From positions 3,959 to 67,958 of the forward strand of contig CABUIO010000010.1 in assembly GCA_902491625.1 (NCBI GenBank): DNA of 64,000 nucleotides, given 5' to 3'. The translations under genes were made by a program, and so were the position numbers. A model generated the notes under the pieces. It was not told where the DNA came from. It worked only from the letters and a program-made list of their open reading frames with translations, and did no database searches. This document shows positions 44,103 through 53,726 of this stretch, piece by piece (within the stretch, counting starts at the first letter, position 1; each line of letters starts with the position of its first letter). Source of the DNA: an uncultured Porphyromonadaceae bacterium (GTDB lineage Bacteria > Bacteroidota > Bacteroidia > Bacteroidales > Muribaculaceae).

Positions 44103-45374
44103 ATGACATCTTACACTGAAAAGGCACGCCTCTCAATGCACCGATTCTTAACGGCCCTGATGCTGTTCGCTGCCGTGCTGCCGCTTTACGCCGCCAAAGA
44201 CAAGACGCCCGATTTCCTCCGCGTCAAAGGGAAGGACATCGTCGACAGCAAAGGGAAGAAATTCTTCATAAAAGGAACTAACTTAGGCAACTGGGTGAAT
44301 CCGGAAGGCTACATGTTCGGATTCAGGAAGACCAACTCCTACGGCATGATCAACGACGCTTTCTGCCAGCTCGTGGGGCCGGCCGAGACAGCCGAATTCT
44401 GGAAAGCGTTCCGCGACAACTACATCACCGCCGACGACATCGCCTTCATCGCCTCGCAGGGCGCCAACACGATCCGCTTCCCCTTCCACTACAAGCTCTT
44501 CACCGACGATCCCTACATGGGCACCTCCTCGGCCGAGGAGGGTTTCGCCATGCTCGACCGCCTCATCGGCTGGGCGCGCGACAACAACCAGCGCCTCATC
44601 CTCGACATGCACGACTGCCCCGGCGGACAGACCGGCGACAACATCGACGACTCCTACGGCTATCCTTTCCTGATGACCGATGCGCGCTCGCAGAAGGAGT
44701 TCATCGACCTTTGGGTGAAGATCGCCGCCCGCTACAAGAACGAGCCGGTAATCCTCGGCTACGAGCTGATGAACGAGCCTATCGCCACCTACTGGGAAGG
44801 AGAGGAGAAGGAGATGCTCAACTCCAGGCTCGAACCTCTCTACATCGCCACGACCAAGGCAATCCGCGAGGTTGACCCCAACCACATCATCCTGCTCGGA
44901 GGCCCGCAGTGGAACAGCAATTTCGAGCCTTTCACCGACTGGACTTTCGACGACAACATCATGTACACCTGCCACCGCTACGGTGGCGACCCCACAGCCG
45001 ACGCCATCCGCTCCTACATCGACTTCCGCGACAAGACCGGACTGCCCATGTACATGGGCGAGCTCGGCCACAACACCGACGAGTGGATCGCCAGCTTCGC
45101 CACCACACTGACCGACAACAACATCGGCTACACCTACTGGCCTTACAAGAAGATCGAGGACAGCTCCATGACAGGGGTGAAGACACCGGAGAACTGGCAG
45201 CTCATCGTCGACTATACGGAAGCTCCGCGCGGCTCATACTCCGAGATCCGCGAAGCCCGCAAAGCCATCACTTCAGAGGTGGCACGCAAGGCTCTCCATG
45301 ACTACATCGAGAACGCCAAGGCCACCAACATGCTGCACCACGACAGCTACATCAAATCAATGAAACTGAAATAA
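44103..45374 (+). CDS. GH5-family glucanase/exo-glucosidase
   Basis: A 423-residue secreted enzyme. After a signal peptide (MHRFLTALMLFAAVLPLYA from Met12) come KGTNLGNWVNPEGYMFG, NTIRFPFHYKLF, LDMHDCPGGQTG, the acid/base in LMNEP (about residue 225) and the nucleophile in GELGHN (about 320). The GTNLGNWV start is like exo-beta-1,3-glucanases of GH5. ATG 44103 is chosen; ATG 44136 gives a tidier signal peptide and is equally possible. Confidence 0.88.
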   Translation: MTSYTEKARLSMHRFLTALMLFAAVLPLYAAKDKTPDFLRVKGKDIVDSKGKKFFIKGTNLGNWVNPEGYMFGFRKTNSYGMINDAFCQLVGPAETAEFWKAFRDNYITADDIAFIASQGANTIRFPFHYKLFTDDPYMGTSSAEEGFAMLDRLIGWARDNNQRLILDMHDCPGGQTGDNIDDSYGYPFLMTDARSQKEFIDLWVKIAARYKNEPVILGYELMNEPIATYWEGEEKEMLNSRLEPLYIATTKAIREVDPNHIILLGGPQWNSNFEPFTDWTFDDNIMYTCHRYGGDPTADAIRSYIDFRDKTGLPMYMGELGHNTDEWIASFATTLTDNNIGYTYWPYKKIEDSSMTGVKTPENWQLIVDYTEAPRGSYSEIREARKAITSEVARKALHDYIENAKATNMLHHDSYIKSMKLK

Positions 45375-45390
45375 ACCACACTACAGATAT

Positions 45391-47646
45391 ATGTACAAAC
45401 CTATTTTCCTATCCCTTGCCATGGCGGCGGCCTCGCTGCCGGCCATCGCCGACAAGCCGCTCCCATATCTCGACGACACGCTCCCCATAGAGCAGCGTGT
45501 GGAGGATGCGCTCAGCCGCATGACGACCGCCGAGAAGGTGGCTTTCATCCACGCACAGAGCAAGTTCAGCTCTCCCGGCGTGCGCCGTCTCGGCATCCCC
45601 GAGAACTGGATGACCGACGGTCCCCACGGCATCCGCGCCGAAGTCCTCTGGGACGAGTGGAACTGGGCCAACTGGACCAACGACTCCTGCACCGCCTATC
45701 CGGCGCTCACCGCCCTCGCCGCCACATGGAATCCTGACATGGCCGACCTCTACGGCCGCTCCATCGGCGCCGAAGCACGCTACCGCAACAAGAACGTGCT
45801 CTTAGGTCCGGGCGTCAACATCTACCGCTCGCCGCTCAACGGCCGCAACTTCGAGTATATGGGCGAGGATCCCTACCTCGCCTCGCGCATGGTGGTGCCA
45901 TATATCAAAGGCGTTCAGAGCAACGGCGTGGCAGCCTGCATCAAGCACTATGCCCTCAACAACCAGGAGGTGGACCGCGACCATGTCGACGTGCGCGTCG
46001 ACGACCGCACGCTCCACGAGATTTATCTGCCGGCCTTCAAGGCCGCCGTCACAGAGGCCGACGCATGGTCCATCATGCCGGGCTACAACAAATATGACGG
46101 CGACCACGCATGCGAGAACCGTCGCCTGCTTCTCGACATCCTTAAGGGTGACTGGGGATTTGACGGCGTGGCAATCTCCGACTGGGGCGCCGTCCACAAC
46201 ACCGACAAGGTCGTGGCCAACGGACTCGACATGGAGTTCGGGTCATGGACCAACGGTCTGGACTGGGGCGAGAGCAACGCCTACAACAACTACTACATGG
46301 CCGCACCATACCTCAAAGGTCTGGAGGACGGAACATACTCCATCGCCGACCTCGACGACAAGGTGCGCCGCGTGCTTCGGCTCTCGATGCGCACGACCAT
46401 GGACCGCAACCGTCCATTCGGCTCCTTCGCTACCGAGGAGCACGCTCTTGCCGCACGCACAATCGCGGAAGAGGCCATTGTGCTCCTTAAGAACGCTCCC
46501 GTGAAAGGTCACGGCAAGACTCCCGCGCTCCCCCTGGATGCCAAGAAGCTCAGGAAGATACTCGTCGTGGGCGAGAACGCCGTCCACTGCATGACCCTCG
46601 GCGGCGGCTCCTCGCAGCTCAAGACATTCCGCGAGATCTCACCCCTCGAAGGAATCCGCAATGTCGCAGGCAAGGATTGCGACATCGAGTTCCTCACCGG
46701 CTACGAATCGCCCGCGGAAGCACCTCAGGATCGTCCTGACGCCAAGGTCGAGGAGCAGCATCCCATCGACTACGCCGCGCTCCGCGCTCAGGCCGTGGCG
46801 GCAGCCCGCGAGGCGGATGCAGTCATCTTCATCGGCGGACTCAACAAGAACCGCTTCCAGGACTGCGAAGGCGTAGACCGTACCGAATACGCCCTTCCCT
46901 ACGAGCAGAACGAGCTGATCGACGCCCTCGCCAAGGCCAATCCCTACACCGTGGTCGTCATCCTCAGCGGCAACGCCGTGGCAACACCGTGGCGCTCCAA
47001 AGTGCCCGCTATCGTCGAGGGATGGTACTCCGGCAGCGAGGGCGGCAACGCTCTCGCCCGAGTGCTCTTCGGCGAGGTCAACCCTTCCGGCAAGCTCCCC
47101 TTCACTTTCGCAGACAAGCTCACAGACTATCCGGCGCATGCCACAGGCGACGCCCACCTTTATCCCGGCGTCGACGGCATCGTGACATACAGTGAAGGAC
47201 TCAATGTCGGCTATCGCTCACCCTCCCTCAATTCCGTCTTCCCCTTCGGCCACGGCCTGAGCTACACCACCTTCTCTCTCGGCAAGCCCTCGGTCGACAA
47301 GACCACGTTCGCTCCCGGCGAGAGCGTCACTGTGACAGTCCCGGTGACCAACACCGGCAAGCGCGCCGGCGCCGAGGTCGTGCAGGTCTATGTCTCCGAC
47401 CCTCAGAGCGCGCTGCCGCGTCCCGAGAAAGAGCTCAAAGGCTTCGACAAAGTGTTCGTGGAGCCGGGCGAGACAGTCAACGCAACAGTTACCCTCACCC
47501 CCGACGCCTTCAAATACTACGATCCGTCGAAAGCCTCGGCCGACAACCGCGAGACCGGATGGGTCGAGGAGCCGGGCACATTCAACCTTCTCATAGGCAC
47601 ATCCTCGACCGATCTACCGCGTAAAGTCAGCGTGAAACTCAACTGA
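45391..47646 (+). CDS. GH3-family beta-glucosidase 2
   Basis: A 751-residue secreted enzyme with a signal peptide (MYKPIFLSLAMAAASLPAIA), barrel motifs DGPHGIRAEV, GPGVNIYRSPLNGRNFEYMG, KHYALNNQE, nucleophile VAISDWGAVH (Asp about 264), a sandwich domain with GGLNKNRFQDCEGVDR and a C-terminal FnIII domain (TNTGKRAGAEVVQVYV). A different GH3 subgroup from gene 1, typical of beta-1,3- or beta-1,4-glucan oligomers. It follows GH5 by 16 nt. Confidence 0.93.
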   Translation: MYKPIFLSLAMAAASLPAIADKPLPYLDDTLPIEQRVEDALSRMTTAEKVAFIHAQSKFSSPGVRRLGIPENWMTDGPHGIRAEVLWDEWNWANWTNDSCTAYPALTALAATWNPDMADLYGRSIGAEARYRNKNVLLGPGVNIYRSPLNGRNFEYMGEDPYLASRMVVPYIKGVQSNGVAACIKHYALNNQEVDRDHVDVRVDDRTLHEIYLPAFKAAVTEADAWSIMPGYNKYDGDHACENRRLLLDILKGDWGFDGVAISDWGAVHNTDKVVANGLDMEFGSWTNGLDWGESNAYNNYYMAAPYLKGLEDGTYSIADLDDKVRRVLRLSMRTTMDRNRPFGSFATEEHALAARTIAEEAIVLLKNAPVKGHGKTPALPLDAKKLRKILVVGENAVHCMTLGGGSSQLKTFREISPLEGIRNVAGKDCDIEFLTGYESPAEAPQDRPDAKVEEQHPIDYAALRAQAVAAAREADAVIFIGGLNKNRFQDCEGVDRTEYALPYEQNELIDALAKANPYTVVVILSGNAVATPWRSKVPAIVEGWYSGSEGGNALARVLFGEVNPSGKLPFTFADKLTDYPAHATGDAHLYPGVDGIVTYSEGLNVGYRSPSLNSVFPFGHGLSYTTFSLGKPSVDKTTFAPGESVTVTVPVTNTGKRAGAEVVQVYVSDPQSALPRPEKELKGFDKVFVEPGETVNATVTLTPDAFKYYDPSKASADNRETGWVEEPGTFNLLIGTSSTDLPRKVSVKLN

Positions 47647-47704
47647 GAGCATTTCAAAATGTCTACTCTTAACAGTTCACAAAACATTAACTTCCAATAA
47701 GATA

Positions 47705-47796
47705 GCTCAGTCTTCCTTTACTTTAAGAAATCCTCTCCGACACATCTTGCAATTAATGCTTAAATTTGCAACCGAAAGCTTAAAGGAAGGCTGAGC
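47705..47796. repeat. Inverted repeat flanking the promoter of the small PUL protein
   Basis: 47705-47720 and 47781-47796 are inverted copies of 16 bp with one mismatch. A -7 box TAAATTTG (47761-47768) lies between them. Confidence 0.5.
47761..47768 (+). promoter_or_regulatory. -7 box of the small PUL protein gene
   Basis: TAAATTTG fits the consensus and is 87 nt before the start at 47855. No clear -33 box. Confidence 0.5.
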
Positions 47797-47854
47797 CATC
47801 CATTTTGTGTAAACCTGAAAAATGAACCATACTACAAACAAAAAAATAAACGAC

Positions 47855-48703
47855 ATGAACAAAATCTTTACCACACTCGCACTCGCAGCTCTCGCTGCAG
47901 TTCCCGCGTTCGCACAGGACGCAGAAACAGTCCAGCAGCGCATCCAGCTCTGGGGTCCCTACATCAATGTTCCCGAAAAGGTTGAGATCGTCTATGACTG
48001 TCTCCCCGGCGACAACGACGTACCCGGCGACTATCACCTCTACATTTGGGAAAATACCCTTACCATTGAAAACGGCATGGACGCCACCGTAGGCGAATAC
48101 ATGAATTTCGTCCTTGGAGATCAGGTTTGGGCCGGCTGCGGTCTCAACGTACCCAAGACAAAGGATGACGCAGGCAATCCTACAGGCGTCATACCCGTGC
48201 CTGCCAAGAAGATGGACAAGGAATGGCGTTTCCACTTCATGTGGAAGACCAACACCGACATGCTCGTGTATCTCGTGACAGCTCCCAACATCGGCAATCA
48301 GGAAGCCAAATTCTCCTTCACATCTGCCTCAGACTACAAGTTTGACGGAACATGGAACACAGTCGATGTGCCCATCACCGACCTTCTCGACATGTACACC
48401 AACTCCGACGAGGAGACAGTCGACATGCTTTTCTTCCGCAACTGGACAGATCTCAACGTTGTGGCCATGGGCGCCAATGACGGTCTTGTTCCCGGAGGCA
48501 CCTACGCGTTTGCCGACGTCTACTTCTACAAGAACGGTGTTCCCGCCGGTGTTAACGGTGTAGCAACCGACGCTGAGGTCGTAGCCGAGGAGTACTACTC
48601 GTTCGACGGCGTCAAGATGAATGCCGCTCCCGAGAATGGCATCTATCTCGTTAAGAAGACTCTTTCCGACGGCACCGTGAAGACTGTCAAAGTAGCAAAA
48701 TAA
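47855..48703 (+). CDS. Secreted carbohydrate-binding-type PUL protein with T9SS-like tail
   Basis: A 282-residue protein with a signal peptide (MNKIFTTLALAALAAVPAFA) and a beta-sandwich-like body rich in aromatic residues (DYHLYIWENTLTIENG, EWRFHFMWKTNTDMLVYLV, DGTWNTVDVPITDLLDMY). The C-terminus GIYLVKKTLSDGTVKTVKVAK resembles a Por-type sorting tail. In PULs this position is often taken by a surface glycan-binding protein; no CBM family was identified. Start at ATG 47855, where the signal peptide begins. Confidence 0.7.
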   Translation: MNKIFTTLALAALAAVPAFAQDAETVQQRIQLWGPYINVPEKVEIVYDCLPGDNDVPGDYHLYIWENTLTIENGMDATVGEYMNFVLGDQVWAGCGLNVPKTKDDAGNPTGVIPVPAKKMDKEWRFHFMWKTNTDMLVYLVTAPNIGNQEAKFSFTSASDYKFDGTWNTVDVPITDLLDMYTNSDEETVDMLFFRNWTDLNVVAMGANDGLVPGGTYAFADVYFYKNGVPAGVNGVATDAEVVAEEYYSFDGVKMNAAPENGIYLVKKTLSDGTVKTVKVAK

Positions 48704-48732
48704 AGCGATCTCATAAGTTTTGATTCGATAAT

Positions 48733-48775
48733 GGGGATAGGGAGTATAAAGACATCCCTATCCCCTGTTCTTTTT
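48733..48775 (+). terminator. Terminator after the small PUL protein gene
   Basis: An 11-bp perfect stem (48733-48743 with 48755-48765) followed by TTCTTTTT. Confidence 0.85.
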
Positions 48776-48822
48776 AACTTCCCTCTTTATTACTCCCACT
48801 TTCTTTCTGCTTTTTTACCACG

Positions 48823-50265
48823 ATGAAGAAATCGATCATACTCCTTACGGCCACCGCCCTGCTCGGCGCATCCGCAGCGGCCGAAGCCAAAAGCGACAAA
48901 CGCGGCTACAGCGTCAATTCGATGATGGCTGTCGACTATGCCGCTCTCGAGCCCGGATCAAGCTGGTTCTATGACTGGTCATTAAATCCCCCTTCCGATG
49001 AAGGCAATAAATTCGTTGACTACGATCTGGAGTTCTGCCCCATGGTCTGGAACGCCAACTACAATGTAGAGGCGCTGGAGGCCACATACCAGAAATACAA
49101 GGACCATATAAAGTATGTGTTGGGCTACAACGAACCCAACTTTACGGATCAGGCACACCTTACTCCGGCTCAGGCTGCCGCCGACTGGCCCAGATTTCAG
49201 GAATGGGCGCTCAGCCATAACCTGAAGATCGTCAGCCCGGCGGTCAACTGGAGCTCTTGGCAACAGTACAACGACCCTATCACGTGGCTTGACGAGTTCT
49301 TCTCGCTTCTTCCGGACAAAGGGGAGAAAATAGACTATGTCGCATGCCATTTCTACATGCCCAACGGCACAGCGGTAATGAACAACATCGAGCGTCTGAA
49401 GAAATATGGCAAGCCGATCTGGCTGACCGAATTCTGCTACGCATCCGGCAACATCAGCAATGATCCGGCGACCCAGAACCGCTATATGCTCGACATTCTC
49501 CCCAAACTTGAACAGGATCCGATGGTATTTCGCTACGCATGGTTCATGGCCCGCACCACAAACGCAAGCTGGGGCGACGGAATCAATCTGCTCAACCGCT
49601 TCCCCAATCAGGGCACACTCACGGACAACGGCTATGCCTTCACTTATCTATGGGACTTCCCCAAAGACTTCTACCACAATGCGGGCGAGAAGTTTGCAGC
49701 CGCCGATTTCATCAATCAGGCCGGAATACTTGTCGGAAAAAACACTGACGAGGATCAGGCATATGCAGACTATAAGATTTCTGTCAATGACCTCGGCAAC
49801 GGATCGAAGACAGAATATGTGGAATATCAGCTTCAGTTTGACAAGACCGGAACCTACGATCTCAATCTTCGCGCCGCCGTACGCTCCGCCACAAAACTTG
49901 ACATTTTCTGGAACGGAACGAAAGTGATTTCCGACCTTGACCTCACTTCTACAGGAGGCGCCAACAAATGGGGCGACGTAAAGATCAGCAACGTCAACAT
50001 TGACGGCGAGACAAAGGGCACCCTCAGAATCACGCCCACACGATCGATGCAGATTTCCACAATCCGGTTCGAACGTACCGGCGAGGTGGCAGTCGAGACT
50101 ATCGGCGCCGAGGCTGAAGCCACAATCAGCGTGGAGGGCAACAGTATCGTAGGAGCCGACGCCGTCTACACCATCAGCGGCACTCAGGCTGGCAGCGAGA
50201 ATCTCCAGCCCGGAATCTACATCGCCAAGGCCGGAACGAAAACCCGAAAGATCGTCATCCGATAA
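48823..50265 (+). CDS. GH128-type beta-1,3-glucanase with C-terminal beta-sandwich and T9SS-like tail
   Basis: A 480-residue secreted enzyme with a signal peptide (MKKSIILLTATALLGASAAAEA). The Asl1-like barrel (about residues 30-270) has YVLGYNEPN with the acid near residue 104 and PIWLTEFCYA with the nucleophile near 203, the signatures of GH128 endo-beta-1,3-glucanases. A CBM6-like domain follows (GKNTDEDQAYADYKISV... to FERTG), then the tail LQPGIYIAKAGTKTRKIVIR. It points to laminarin- or curdlan-like glucan as the target of the locus. Flanked by terminators on both sides. Confidence 0.85.
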   Translation: MKKSIILLTATALLGASAAAEAKSDKRGYSVNSMMAVDYAALEPGSSWFYDWSLNPPSDEGNKFVDYDLEFCPMVWNANYNVEALEATYQKYKDHIKYVLGYNEPNFTDQAHLTPAQAAADWPRFQEWALSHNLKIVSPAVNWSSWQQYNDPITWLDEFFSLLPDKGEKIDYVACHFYMPNGTAVMNNIERLKKYGKPIWLTEFCYASGNISNDPATQNRYMLDILPKLEQDPMVFRYAWFMARTTNASWGDGINLLNRFPNQGTLTDNGYAFTYLWDFPKDFYHNAGEKFAAADFINQAGILVGKNTDEDQAYADYKISVNDLGNGSKTEYVEYQLQFDKTGTYDLNLRAAVRSATKLDIFWNGTKVISDLDLTSTGGANKWGDVKISNVNIDGETKGTLRITPTRSMQISTIRFERTGEVAVETIGAEAEATISVEGNSIVGADAVYTISGTQAGSENLQPGIYIAKAGTKTRKIVIR

Positions 50266-50282
50266 ACCGCAAAATCTAAGGA

Positions 50283-50320
50283 TTATGGGAGTCCACGGCG
50301 GACTCCCATAACTATTTTTT
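50283..50320 (+). terminator. Terminator of the GH128 gene
   Basis: A 12-bp perfect stem (50283-50294 with 50300-50311) with a 5-nt loop and a T-run to 50320. Confidence 0.9.
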
Positions 50321-50430
50321 TACATTTTTTCAGCCCTTAAACAGTTATAATTTTTACTAATCTCTCTACACTCAAAGCTGAAAACCAACTATTTATTTCG
50401 ATATATCTTTACTTGATGTTGTAAAGCATA

Positions 50431-50460
50431 TTGCAGATATTTTATAGATTGTTAACTTTG
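50431..50460 (+). promoter_or_regulatory. susC promoter
   Basis: TTG (50431-50433), 19-bp spacer, TAACTTTG (50453-50460). The start codon is 80 nt downstream. Confidence 0.78.
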
Positions 50461-50539
50461 CAAAATCAAAGTTGCAAATTCCGATCTCCCCAACCCAAAA
50501 TTGTTACCTAACATAAGTTTAACCAAATATTCAACACGA

Positions 50540-53500
50540 ATGAAAAACCTGAAAAAAGCGAAACAAGCCGGTAGTCGCGCCCTGATGCTTCTGGCGGCTC
50601 TCTGTTTCTTCTCCTTCGCTGCGTTCTCGCAGGGATGGACAACCACAGGTACTGTCTACGACGAGAGCGGCGAACCCGTGATCGGCGCCTCCGTAATGGA
50701 GGAAGGCACTACCAACGGCACATCGACCAACGTCGACGGCTACTTCTCGCTGACCGTGAAGCCTAATGCCAAACTCGTGATCTCATACGTAGGTATGAAG
50801 CCCGCGACCGTTCTCGCCAAGAACGGCAACATCACTGTCAACATGACCAATGACACCCAGGTGCTCGACGACCTCGTGGTCATCGGTTATGGCGTGCAGA
50901 AGAAGAGCGATGTCACAGGTGCTATCGCCTCCGTGAACACCTCCGACATCGAGAACCGCACCATCACCAACCCGCAGGCAGCCCTCACGGGTAAGACCTC
51001 CGGCGTGCAGGTTGTCACATCTTCCGGCGCTCCCGGCTCGGCTCCCGCGATCCGCGTGCGCGGTTACTCATCCAACTCCGACCTTTCGCCTCTCTATGTT
51101 GTCGACGGTATCCGCATGAGCGACATCTCCGGTATCGACCCCGCCGACATCGAGTCGATGGAAGTACTCAAGGATGCCGCCTCCGCCGCCATCTACGGTG
51201 CGCAGGCCGGTAACGGCGTCGTGCTCATCACCACCAAGAGCGCAAAACGCGCCGAGGCAGGCTACGGCACCATCCGCTACGACTTCCAGTATGCCAACCA
51301 GACATTCGGCCACCGTCCCAAAATGCTCAACGCTAACCAGTACAAGGACTACATGATCGAAGGCGGCTACTTCACAGCTGACCAGATCACAAGCCTCGGC
51401 TGGAACGGCGTCACCGACACCGACTGGTATGACGTGGCATTCAGCCATGGCGACATGTTCAAGCACAACGTGACATTCGAAGGCGCCAACGAGCGCGGCA
51501 GCTTCTACGGTTCCGTGGGCTACCTCACCAACAACGGCCCCGTGCGCGGCGACAACGATATCTACAAGCGCCTCACCGGTACGATCAACGCCGACTACAG
51601 CATCAAGCCCTGGTTCAAGATCGGCACCACAGCCCTCTTCGAGCGCTATCAGAGCGAGGGCGTAAGCTCCAACTCCGAGTACGGCTCGCTGATGACCTCC
51701 GTCTATACTCTGGATCCTCTGACACCCTCCGTCTACGCTCCCGACGCGCTTCCCACATGGATGCTACCCCACAAGGATCTTCTTCTCACCGACGCCAACG
51801 GCGACTACTATGCCGTCTCTAACTACTACGCCGGCGAGCAGGTACACCCGCTCATCATGCGCGACCAGCAGATCAACAAGAACACAGGCTTCAACGTGAC
51901 CGGAAGCGTCTACGGAAACCTGACCCCCTGGAAGCCCCTGACCATCACGTCTCGCTTCGGATGGCGTCTGAGCTCATGGCACAACCGCACATACAACAAA
52001 GCCTACTACGGCTCCATCGCACAGTCCCGCGGTCTCAACAGCATCTCCTCGGAGAACAACCAGACCATCTACTATCAGTGGGAGAACTTCGCCAACTACA
52101 ACCAGACTTTCAATGAGGTTCACAACGTCAGCGCAATGGCCGGTATGAGCTTCCAGAAGACTGTCTACAACAACACCTACGGCTCCGCCGCCTCCACCGA
52201 GGTGACAGATCCCGAGACAGGCGCCGTGACGATCGTGCCCTGTATCCCCATCCCCGATCCCGAACTCTGGGGCTACCTCAACTTCGCCCAGCAGGGCGCG
52301 ACTCTGGGAGTCGGCGGCATCGAGACCGACGCCACACAGTATTCATGGTTCGGCCGCGTCGGCTACAACTACGACAACAAATACATGATCCAGGCTTCTC
52401 TCCGTGCCGACGCCTACGACCTCTCCAAGCTTCCCAAGTCCAACCGCTGGGGCTACTTCCCCGCTGTCAGCGCCGGATGGGTGATCTCTCAGGAAAACTT
52501 CATGGGCTGGTCACGCCCCGCAATGGACTTCCTCAAGCTCCGCTTCAGCTGGGGTAAGAACGGTTCCGTCGCTCCTCTGAGCGGCTACGCCTACGCCACC
52601 GACATCGCGCTGCGCTACAACAGCCTCTGGCCCAACCAGCCCGCTGTCTACACATGGCTCACCAACAACTATGTCTACACTCAGGGCAACGCTCCCCAGA
52701 CCATGGGTAACCCCGACCTCTCGTGGGAGAAGATGGCCCAGTGGGACCTCGGTATCGACGCACGCTTCTTCAACAGCCGCCTGAGCGTCGGCATGGACTA
52801 CTATCAGAAGACAACTGAAGGCCTCCTTCTCTACGGAATCATCCCCTCACTCTCTGTCGGCGGCGTCGCTTCGCCCATGAACGCCGGCAAGGTGCAGAAC
52901 TCCGGCTTCGAGCTTGACCTCGGATGGCAGGACAACATCGGCGACTTCAGCTATAGCGTCAACTTCAACATGTCCACACTCCACAACAAGGTGAAAGAGC
53001 TCCATCCCTCCGTGCCTCTGATCAACGGCCAGGGCTTCTCCAACAATACCATCACTCTCTTCGAGGAGGGCAAGAAGGTTTGGCACTTCTACGGCTACAA
53101 ATACCTTGGTGTCAATCAGGAGACCGGCGAAGCCATCTTCGACGACATGGTTGACGGCGCTCCCGGCCTCACAGCCGACGACAAGACCGATATCGGTTCC
53201 GCAATCCCCAACTTCACCTACGGTATCACCATCAACCTCGCCTATAAGGGCTTCGACTTCACAGCCTTCGGCAGCGGCACATCGGGCAACGACATCTTCA
53301 TGGCCATCCAGCGTCAGGACAAGCCCACCTCCAACCGCATGACCGACGTCTACTTCAAGGACCGCTGGGTTGCCGGCGTCAACAGCCCCGAGAATCCCGC
53401 CAAGCGTCCCGCAGCAAACGTTGACCTCGCCCACTATCTCTACAGCGACGCAATGGTCTTCAGCGGCGACTTCTTCAAGATCCGTCAGCTCCAGCTCGGC

Positions 53501-53704
53501 TACACCGTGCCCAAGAACATCACACGCAAGTTCTTCGTTGAGAACCTCCGCGCATACGTTTCGCTCGACGACTTCTTCACATTCACTTCCTATCCCGGTT
53601 TCGACCCCGAGGCTTCCGCCGGCACAGGCTCCGCACAGGGCGTCGACATGGGTACATATCCTACCTCCAAGAAGGTCGTAGTGGGATTCAATATCACTTT
53701 CTAA
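50540..53704 (+). CDS. susC: SusC-like TonB-dependent glycan transporter
   Basis: A 1054-residue outer-membrane transporter. Signal peptide (about residues 1-34), carboxypeptidase-D-like domain (WTTTGTVYDESGEPVIGASV), TonB box region (VLDDLVVIGYGVQKKSDVTGAI), plug with IRVRGYSSNSDLSPLYVVDG and a 22-strand-type barrel ending VVVGFNITF. ATG 50540 is preferred to the open-frame start at 50501. It imports oligosaccharides with its SusD lid, encoded 22 nt downstream. Confidence 0.95.
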   Translation: MKNLKKAKQAGSRALMLLAALCFFSFAAFSQGWTTTGTVYDESGEPVIGASVMEEGTTNGTSTNVDGYFSLTVKPNAKLVISYVGMKPATVLAKNGNITVNMTNDTQVLDDLVVIGYGVQKKSDVTGAIASVNTSDIENRTITNPQAALTGKTSGVQVVTSSGAPGSAPAIRVRGYSSNSDLSPLYVVDGIRMSDISGIDPADIESMEVLKDAASAAIYGAQAGNGVVLITTKSAKRAEAGYGTIRYDFQYANQTFGHRPKMLNANQYKDYMIEGGYFTADQITSLGWNGVTDTDWYDVAFSHGDMFKHNVTFEGANERGSFYGSVGYLTNNGPVRGDNDIYKRLTGTINADYSIKPWFKIGTTALFERYQSEGVSSNSEYGSLMTSVYTLDPLTPSVYAPDALPTWMLPHKDLLLTDANGDYYAVSNYYAGEQVHPLIMRDQQINKNTGFNVTGSVYGNLTPWKPLTITSRFGWRLSSWHNRTYNKAYYGSIAQSRGLNSISSENNQTIYYQWENFANYNQTFNEVHNVSAMAGMSFQKTVYNNTYGSAASTEVTDPETGAVTIVPCIPIPDPELWGYLNFAQQGATLGVGGIETDATQYSWFGRVGYNYDNKYMIQASLRADAYDLSKLPKSNRWGYFPAVSAGWVISQENFMGWSRPAMDFLKLRFSWGKNGSVAPLSGYAYATDIALRYNSLWPNQPAVYTWLTNNYVYTQGNAPQTMGNPDLSWEKMAQWDLGIDARFFNSRLSVGMDYYQKTTEGLLLYGIIPSLSVGGVASPMNAGKVQNSGFELDLGWQDNIGDFSYSVNFNMSTLHNKVKELHPSVPLINGQGFSNNTITLFEEGKKVWHFYGYKYLGVNQETGEAIFDDMVDGAPGLTADDKTDIGSAIPNFTYGITINLAYKGFDFTAFGSGTSGNDIFMAIQRQDKPTSNRMTDVYFKDRWVAGVNSPENPAKRPAANVDLAHYLYSDAMVFSGDFFKIRQLQLGYTVPKNITRKFFVENLRAYVSLDDFFTFTSYPGFDPEASAGTGSAQGVDMGTYPTSKKVVVGFNITF

Positions 53705-53726
53705 CCTAAAGATTGCATTTACCACA

